From Bemisia tabaci (lineage: Eukaryota > Arthropoda > Insecta > Hemiptera > Aleyrodidae): a DNA stretch of 64,000 nt. The stretch lies in NCBI RefSeq assembly GCF_918797505.1, contig NC_092798.1:53440826-53504825 (forward strand), in the 5' to 3' direction. Numbering within the stretch: the stretch's first letter is position 1; each line of letters opens with the position of its first letter. Under the pieces are notes generated by a model. It saw only the letters and a program-made list of their open reading frames with translations. It made no database searches and was not told the DNA's origin. Of this stretch, positions 59,013 to 64,000 are shown piece by piece. The position numbers were made by a program, and so were the translations under genes.

Positions 59013-61004
59013 TAAATGCCACACAGGCTGAATTTCTGGAAATTCGTGTAGTGACAATTTTTTCAAATTGTTTTGCAAGTGAGGAATCTTGTCTCTGACA
59101 GCTTTGATTTTTGCATTGACAGTTTCAACCTTCTGATCTTCTTTGAGTTTGGCTGCTTTGAGCTCATTCGAATTTTTGGATACACTAGCAAGGCCTTTCT
59201 GTGCCTCTTTGACTTCGTCTTCCTTCTCCACAATATTCCTCGATATGGCTTCAGTTTCTTCTAATAGTTGTGTTACTTCTGCTTCCATTTTCTTTTTCTC
59301 TTCACTCATTTTCAACATGGCATTTTGCGCTTCTTCGATCTCATGAGTTAAATTGTCAATACGGTCTTCAGCTTTCTTTGCATTCCTTTCAGCAGTTTTG
59401 ATTCCAACACTTAGCTGGTTGACATGTGAATTCGTTTTGTCTAATTTCTTCACTACTTCATCTAGTTTTTTGTTTGCAGTTTTCATCTTGCCTTCAGTTA
59501 GCTCCATGATTTTTGAGTGTACTTCTTTCACCTCGTTTTCAATTTCTTTGGCAGCTTCATTCGCTTTTTCAAATTCTTTTTTTGCTTTCTGAACGACAGA
59601 CTCCAACTGCTTCACTTGTTTTGGATCTGCTTTTACTTCTTCTATAACATCTTTCTGTTTGCTGATTTGTTCTTTAAGCAGGGGAATTTGTTTGGACAGC
59701 ATCTCGTACTCCATATTGTATTTGTTGAGATTTGTTTTATTGGCTTTGATTCTTGGGGACAAGTATGACTGCGTTTCCTCCAAGGCATGCAATTGCTGTC
59801 GTATGGTCTGGAACTTTTGTTCCAGTTTCTCAACAACTGACTCCAGTTTCTTCATTTCTCCGGGTGAACTTACTTCCAGGTCTTTAACTGAACTTCCCAT
59901 ACGACCTTTCATCACATAGTTGCCTCCTCCAGACATGGTACCTGTAGGTTCAATAATTTCTCCTTTGAGTGTGACAACTCGGTGCCTTACACCACTTTCG
60001 TATGCAATCCTTGAAGCTTGATCTAGATTATTTGCGACCAGTGTTTCTCCAACTCCAAAGTAAAAAGCAGTTTTCATTCGTTCATCAGGAATTTTCATGA
60101 GATCAAAGAGTCTTGGCACATTTTCAGGAGTTTTGATTTTTTGTTTGGTTTTTGGACGAAGATGTTCCATTTTTTCCAAGGCAATGAAAGTAGCTCGCCC
60201 TACATTTTGCTGCTTCAGTGCTTGGATACAGTGATTGACATTTTCGATTGTATCAACAATAATATTGTCCAGAGCTCCACAGGCCGTCGAAACCGCAACA
60301 TCATATTTTTCATCAATCGCACCTAGATCACCCAATCGGCCGAAAATTCCTGAGACACGACCTTCTGCTTTCAACTGGAGAATAAAATCAAGGACTCGGT
60401 TGCGAGATCTGTTTGCTTGCATCGTTGAACGTTTTTCATCAACTTCATTCCTTTTGGTTCTCAACTCTGCTTGGACACTTGTTTCTTGTGGCCGTAACTC
60501 TGAAAGCTGAGACTCAGCTGTTTTCAGAGTCTCCTCGTCTTTGGGCAAAGTTCCTTTAATCTCATTGATTTGCCTTTGTTTTTCTTTCAAAGATGCCTCT
60601 GTTGTCTCCAAACTGGCAGTCAACTGCTCCATCTTAGCTTTTTCCTTCCTTTCTGTACTTAAATAAATGTCATACTCTGACTGTGCTAAATCACACTTTG
60701 CTTTGGCATCATCAGCCGTCTTCTTCAAATCAATTTGCTTGGCTTGGAGCTTATCTTTATCATCCTGAAGGCTCTTTGTGTCAGTTCGTAAAGAGGCCAA
60801 GATTTTGTCCCTCTGTGCCTCTTCTTTCACTCGGTCAGCTTCCAAGCGTGTTGCTAGAGCTTGCAATTCTGCAATTTCTTTTGCATTTTTTTCTGGCAAC
60901 GCCTTTAACTCAGCCAGTTTATTCTCTTCCTTCTTTTTGTCTTCCATCAGCTTTTTCCGCTTTTTGTTGGTCTCTTTTAGGTCGGCAGCAATTGTGGTGT
61001 CCAC
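58920..61004 (-). pseudogene. SMC4: SMC4 (condensin) coil-hinge-coil fragment captured in LTR element
   Basis: An open frame of about 694 codons without introns. The centre, GRLGDLGAIDEKYDVAVSTA through TFIALEKM, PENVPRLFDLMK and GTMSGGGNYVMKGRMGSS, is the SMC4-type hinge; heptad coiled coils lie on both sides. It lacks the N-terminal Walker A head and the C-terminal signature/Walker B head, so it covers only the middle of a roughly 1,300-residue protein and cannot be an ATPase. Homology ends near LSLHEFPE (about plus 59034); the last 37 residues read into copia-type sequence (GGDNHIRPK). There is no ATG at the upstream edge: the frame opens after a TGA and the first in-frame ATG is at 60947. 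The long intact frame in a decayed element means the capture is recent or the frame is kept. Dominant interference with condensin is conceivable but only inference. Confidence 0.9.
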
Positions 61005-61645
61005 TAAGGTTGTTGTTCCAAAAGTTCAAGATTCCGAAAGTTCAAGATATTAAAGTTGTCACTCTGCCACACAGGTCAAATAGAGATCCGAAAGAGACTT
61101 TGCCACACAGGTCAAATAGAGGTCCACGAAGATACCACTAATGTTGTTGTTCCAAAAGTTCAAGATTCCGAAAGTTCAAGATATTAAAGTTGTCACTCTG
61201 TCACACAGGTCAAATTCAAGTGAAATAAAATACCACGAAGGTTAAATGAATATAAGTTCACTAAAGTTCAAAAAAAAAATTAAGTCCACGAAGTAGAATA
61301 CCACGAAGGTTAAATTACCACGAAGGTTGAAAAATACGAAATTAAAGCAAAATAAGAGTTTGCAAATTAGGCCCGGATATTGACAAGATCCGAAATATAA
61401 AAACAAAGTTCGCCACTAAGGTCCGAAATTAACACCACGGAGGTATGATTTTAAAAGTTTGAAATCTGCCACAAAGGTCTGGAATTCACACCACGGAGGT
61501 ATGATTTAAAAGTTTGAAATCTGCCACAAAGGTCCGAAATTCACATTCAAAAAATTGTCAATTGTTACTTTGCCACACAGGCCAAATACTACAAGTCCAC
61601 AAAGGCACGCACAAACTATAAGAACCACATAACGAGACAACCACG
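61005..61645 (-). repeat. Leader of the LTR element made of degenerate repeats
   Basis: About 640 bp between primer site and SMC4 frame, built from variants of a unit containing GCCACACAGG or GCCACAAAGG (plus strand), for example at 61065, 61102 and 61572, plus repeated CACGAAGGT and CACGGAGGT. A longer unit (TTGTTGTTCCAAAAGTTCAAG and onwards) occurs at about 61010 and again at about 61143. No coding capacity is seen. Confidence 0.7.
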
Positions 61646-61656
61646 CTCTGCTACCA

Positions 61657-61859
61657 TGTTAAGATTTTGAGGATCTTGGTTCTTATTAAAAACAACTTTA
61701 TTTTCATAGTGACTCATTTAATCAACTTTCATCCACACAGGAATTACAACAAGTGGTTCAATAGAGAGTTTTCTGTTATCTTGTCGATCAAGTAATTAAG
61801 GTTAATGAGAGCGAGACCGATTCACTTGTTGATAATGCTGATACGGTGATATTCCAACA
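61657..61859 (-). repeat. 5' LTR (right copy) of the SMC4-carrying element
   Basis: A 203-bp copy of the left LTR. On the minus strand it is the upstream LTR, since the tRNA primer site abuts its inner edge at 61656. Confidence 0.95.
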
Positions 61860-62515
61860 GCAAGAACTACACTTATGCGCTTTGTCCTCCAAGCCCTTCA
61901 AACCACCTAATCCTAACATGTACGATCATATGCTTCTTACCTTTAGCTCTTGCAATTTTGCAGTATAACATTGGTATAAAAACCTCATATGAAGTTTTTA
62001 AATAGTGTATGACATATTTTGAAAGCAAAGAAAAATGTGAATTTTTCATAAATGGCTCTATTTTTCTCCATGATCTATCTGTAATTTCTTATGGTGAAAT
62101 CCCCTAATGACTATTCTTCCTAAAATCAACTCTCTTGGAACAAATAAATCTCTCAATGCAGCTTCTGGGGTAATAAGTTGTCTGAGTAAGAGCTGAAAGG
62201 CCCTTATCACACATTAGGTTACAAATCCAATGCTTAAATAGGATTTTGTATCCCTCCACATCCACCTTTCCTCTTGATAGTGGAGAATGTGTCTCTTTGA
62301 AGAGAGACACTATAATTTTTGTAAATCTATTCGAATTTTAAATTCCTTTTTTCTAGGTAGTGCATATCATTTGGAGACAATATCACAGCAGGTATCTTTG
62401 TCCTCAAGTGCAAAATCTCAGCAAAGCCCTTTTGCTGTCATGTGTGATAAATCACTCTTTTTTCTAACGAATGTTGTGTGTTTGTACCTCACAAAATATT
62501 CTCCTTTAATTTCAG

Positions 62516-62647
62516 ATCAGAGAACATTTGACGCCACTAGAAGTAATGGCAGCTCTCATAGCTGCTGTAGCCCATGATCTTGATCATCCCGGTGTAAATC
62601 AACCTTTTTTAATCGCAACGTCAAATCATCTAGCTGCTCTCTATGAG
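62516..62647 (+). CDS. PDE7-type phosphodiesterase exon with HDLDHPG metal-site motif
   Basis: The 132-nt exon (44 codons, phase 0 at both ends) follows TTTAATTTCAG and ends GAG|GTTAGT. It codes [20 protein letters not shown] and then [32 protein letters not shown] supplies the His and Asp ligands of the catalytic zinc and magnesium site, and GVNQPFLI is shared with PDE7A/B, where PDE4 and PDE8 differ. No stop or missing key residue is seen. The upstream intron of about 5.2 kb carries the intact LTR insertion in the opposite orientation, yet the acceptor pyrimidine tract is untouched, so the gene is probably still spliced normally. Confidence 0.95.
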
Positions 62648-63364
62648 GTTAGTTTTCATCAGCATTGAAAAATTAGGTTGAAGGATTATCTGCCAGTGAT
62701 AAGATTTTTTTTGACAACGTTACACGTTGCATCCAAGTGACAGTTTATTTTATCACTTCAATATCAATAAAAATAAAAACAAATCTGAGAAATTCCTTGC
62801 CTACAGTGGCATTCTTCAGCATTACATCAAGCTGAAGTTTTTTTTAAAGAATTAATCACTGGCCTCAAAGAAAACCAATTTTCCTAAAATTTCAAGCAAA
62901 TCTGTCTTCATTTCTTCTTTTTGGCCTCTAACCCTAATACACCGATTCCGGTTCAATTTTAATTTTCTCTCCTTGTTTCTCCCAAAGTAATTAAATTTTA
63001 ATTAGTAATTTTTGCAGAACTTTGTCTTTTTCCAGTGAGCTTAGTGTTTTTAAATCGACCAATTGATTGCACAGAATATTTATTTCTCTGGGTGCAAGCA
63101 ATCCTGGCCCACTACTTTTGTTGGAAACTGAAACAGTTCCCTCTCGCTCCACACAGTATGCCCAGAGGTCTTTTGGCCTTGTCAAAGATGTTTATTTATT
63201 TCCATGTGCAAATTTTTGAAAAATTTGGTAGTTATGCTCTTTAGGCAATTCAGAATCAAAAGATTGATAGTTGAAACAACAGGCATTCCTTGCAATGCAT
63301 CTCTCCTCTGGCAGGGTTTTCAATTTCTATCATTTCAATGTCATGTCTTGATTCTTGATTTCAG

Positions 63365-63538
63365 AACACATCAGTATTAGAAAACCATCACTGGAGGTCA
63401 GCCATAGGCTGTTTATTAGAAAGTAGTGTAGCGGATCAATTGTCCAAAGACTCCAGAAAGCTCTTGGATGAGCAAATTAGTTCACTTATCCTTGCCACTG
63501 ATATCACCCGTCAACAAGAATTTCTCACACGCTTTAAG
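63365..63538 (+). CDS. PDE7-type phosphodiesterase exon, [10 protein letters not shown] segment (gene continues off window)
   Basis: The 174-nt exon (58 codons, phase 0 at both ends) follows TTGATTTCAG and precedes GTACCA. It codes [20 protein letters not shown] and continues to [22 protein letters not shown]. The ENHH and ILATDI segments lie around the substrate pocket and metal site in class I PDEs. [13 protein letters not shown] is essentially the mammalian PDE7A sequence. The donor GTACCA is weaker than the others in the gene but has the invariant GT. The remaining catalytic helices, including the second metal-binding Asp and the glutamine that contacts the purine, would lie to the right of the window. 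Confidence 0.93.
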
Positions 63539-63840
63539 GTACCATTTTCCTTTTGTCATTCCCACTAGTTTTACTCAACGGGTAATTTTTTAGCAGATCC
63601 TAGTTACACTTGTAGTCACTCATGCACAATTTGTAATTTTTTAGGCCCTGCTAAAAAAATTTTGAAAGGAAAGTTTACTGATAACATTCTTTTGATGAGA
63701 ACATTGAATGAATGATGGAAAAACTGGCAAAAAATAGAGGAAGTCTAAAATGTAGATCTTAAAACATCAGAAGATACCATCTGTTGTTCCCACCAACCAT
63801 TGTAAATTGGACTTAAATTGGACAACTATTACCTACTCTA

Positions 63841-64000
63841 CTGCCGTGCTTAGAAAAAATGATGTTTGAATTTTCAAATGTTGCCAAATTTTCTCCGATA
63901 AACCCAAGTATAGTTGAGGAAAGTTATGCGTATTTTCCATTGAAATTCTTTGATATTTTAGATTTTATTGGAAAGAAAATTGTCAGATAATGAAGGAAAA
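63841..64000. mobile_element. MITE family B, copy cut by the window edge
   Basis: Left end CTGCCGTGCTTAGAAAAAAT with GTTGCCAAATTTTCTCC. It lies in the PDE7 intron after the last visible exon. Confidence 0.7.

Larger units (their letters stand above)
57797..61864 (-). mobile_element. LTR retrotransposon insertion carrying an SMC4 fragment (Ty1/copia-derived)
   Basis: The element spans 57802-61859 and is flanked by the 5-bp duplication GCAAG (57797-57801 and 61860-61864). Its LTRs are 57802-58010 and 61657-61859, each starting TGTT and ending AACA, and they differ by one substitution and one small indel block, so insertion is recent. On the minus strand the first bases after the 5' LTR are TGGTAGCAGAG (plus 61646-61656), matching the complement of initiator tRNA-Met 3' ends, the usual copia primer. 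A purine-rich tract (AAGGAGGCG, plus 58011-58019) abuts the 3' LTR. The interior holds leader repeats, a long SMC4 frame and broken copia pol pieces in an abnormal order. It cannot encode its own replication enzymes, so an active relative must have mobilised it. Confidence 0.93.
28221..63538 (+). other. PDE7-type cAMP phosphodiesterase gene, 3'-incomplete (six exons)
   Basis: Six exons at 28221-28420, 55278-55341, 56596-56691, 57190-57290, 62516-62647 and 63365-63538 join in one reading frame. Each internal boundary has AG before and GT after. Intron phases are 0, 1, 1, 0, 0 in order, and all joins restore sensible codons. The spliced product, about 255 residues, aligns from memory to mammalian PDE7 from the N-terminal RRGxIS motif through the HNxxH and HDLDHPG metal-binding motifs to the LATDI segment. 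Catalysis is hydrolysis of cAMP to AMP in the cytosol. The last third of the catalytic domain lies beyond 64000, and upstream exons or the promoter may lie anywhere in the first 28 kb. Drosophila is generally described as lacking a PDE7 (recalled), so this is a gene flies seem to have lost. PDE8 and PDE4 fit less well because the run around the HD motif and [13 protein letters not shown] is PDE7-like. Confidence 0.9.

Noticed and set aside
61002..61004. Start codon for the SMC4 frame at its upstream edge
   Set aside because: The codon is GTG, not ATG; the first in-frame ATG is at 60947, so the edge is an open-frame limit rather than a true start.
57585..61905. Possible larger inverted repeat around the LTR element (GGGCTTGGAGGACAAGGC and TTTGTCCTCCAAGCCC)
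   Set aside because: Only about 30 bases match on each side; may be an older repeat interrupted by the LTR element, but too little to define it.
1..64000. CRISPR arrays, tRNA or rRNA genes, bacterial operons
   Set aside because: No regularly spaced direct repeats with unique spacers, no cloverleaf with A/B boxes that I could fold by eye, and gene structure is clearly eukaryotic.

Overview
This is a eukaryotic, most likely insect, nuclear window: AT-rich DNA with introns, GT-AG splice sites, many short inverted-repeat transposons and only a few coding islands. My impression is a hemipteran of the whitefly type (Bemisia-like). That rests on the general look of the repeats and genes and was not checked.

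Layout. (1) From 1 to about 28.2 kb I find no convincing complete gene. The stretch holds MITE-like elements, low-complexity C/T tracts, G/C homopolymers, one unassigned exon-like open frame (14130-14348) and a decayed mariner-like transposase piece (23261-23530). (2) From 28221 to 63538 lie six plus-strand exons of a cAMP phosphodiesterase of the PDE7 type. They join in frame at consensus splice sites, and the gene runs off the right edge. (3) The first intron seen (28421-55277, about 26.9 kb) holds three same-strand paralogous genes for cysteine-rich secreted or membrane-anchored proteins (33382-34170, 40553-41389, 43240-45818). All three share 18 cysteines, a signal peptide and the core CC-x4-C-x3-CC-x-C-x3-C-x4-C. 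The first two have one coding exon and a C-terminal membrane helix. The third is split by an intron and has no membrane helix. I do not recognise the family. (4) The intron 57291-62515 holds a complete minus-strand LTR insertion (57802-61859). It has near-identical LTRs, a 5-bp target duplication, an initiator-tRNA-Met-type primer site and scrambled Ty1/copia remnants. Most of its interior is a long intronless open frame for the coil-hinge-coil middle of the condensin subunit SMC4: a host-gene capture by a retrotransposon.

How the parts relate. The PDE7-like protein would hydrolyse cAMP. Its first visible exon carries an RRGKIS motif resembling the RRGAI pseudosubstrate reported to let mammalian PDE7A1 bind and inhibit protein kinase A. 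The three cysteine-rich genes form a small tandem family nested in the phosphodiesterase intron, with no obvious link to cAMP signalling. They are the strongest candidates here for something undescribed. The remaining DNA is mostly built from about ten families of small inverted-repeat elements, several with multiple copies, which have also invaded the nested genes' surroundings.
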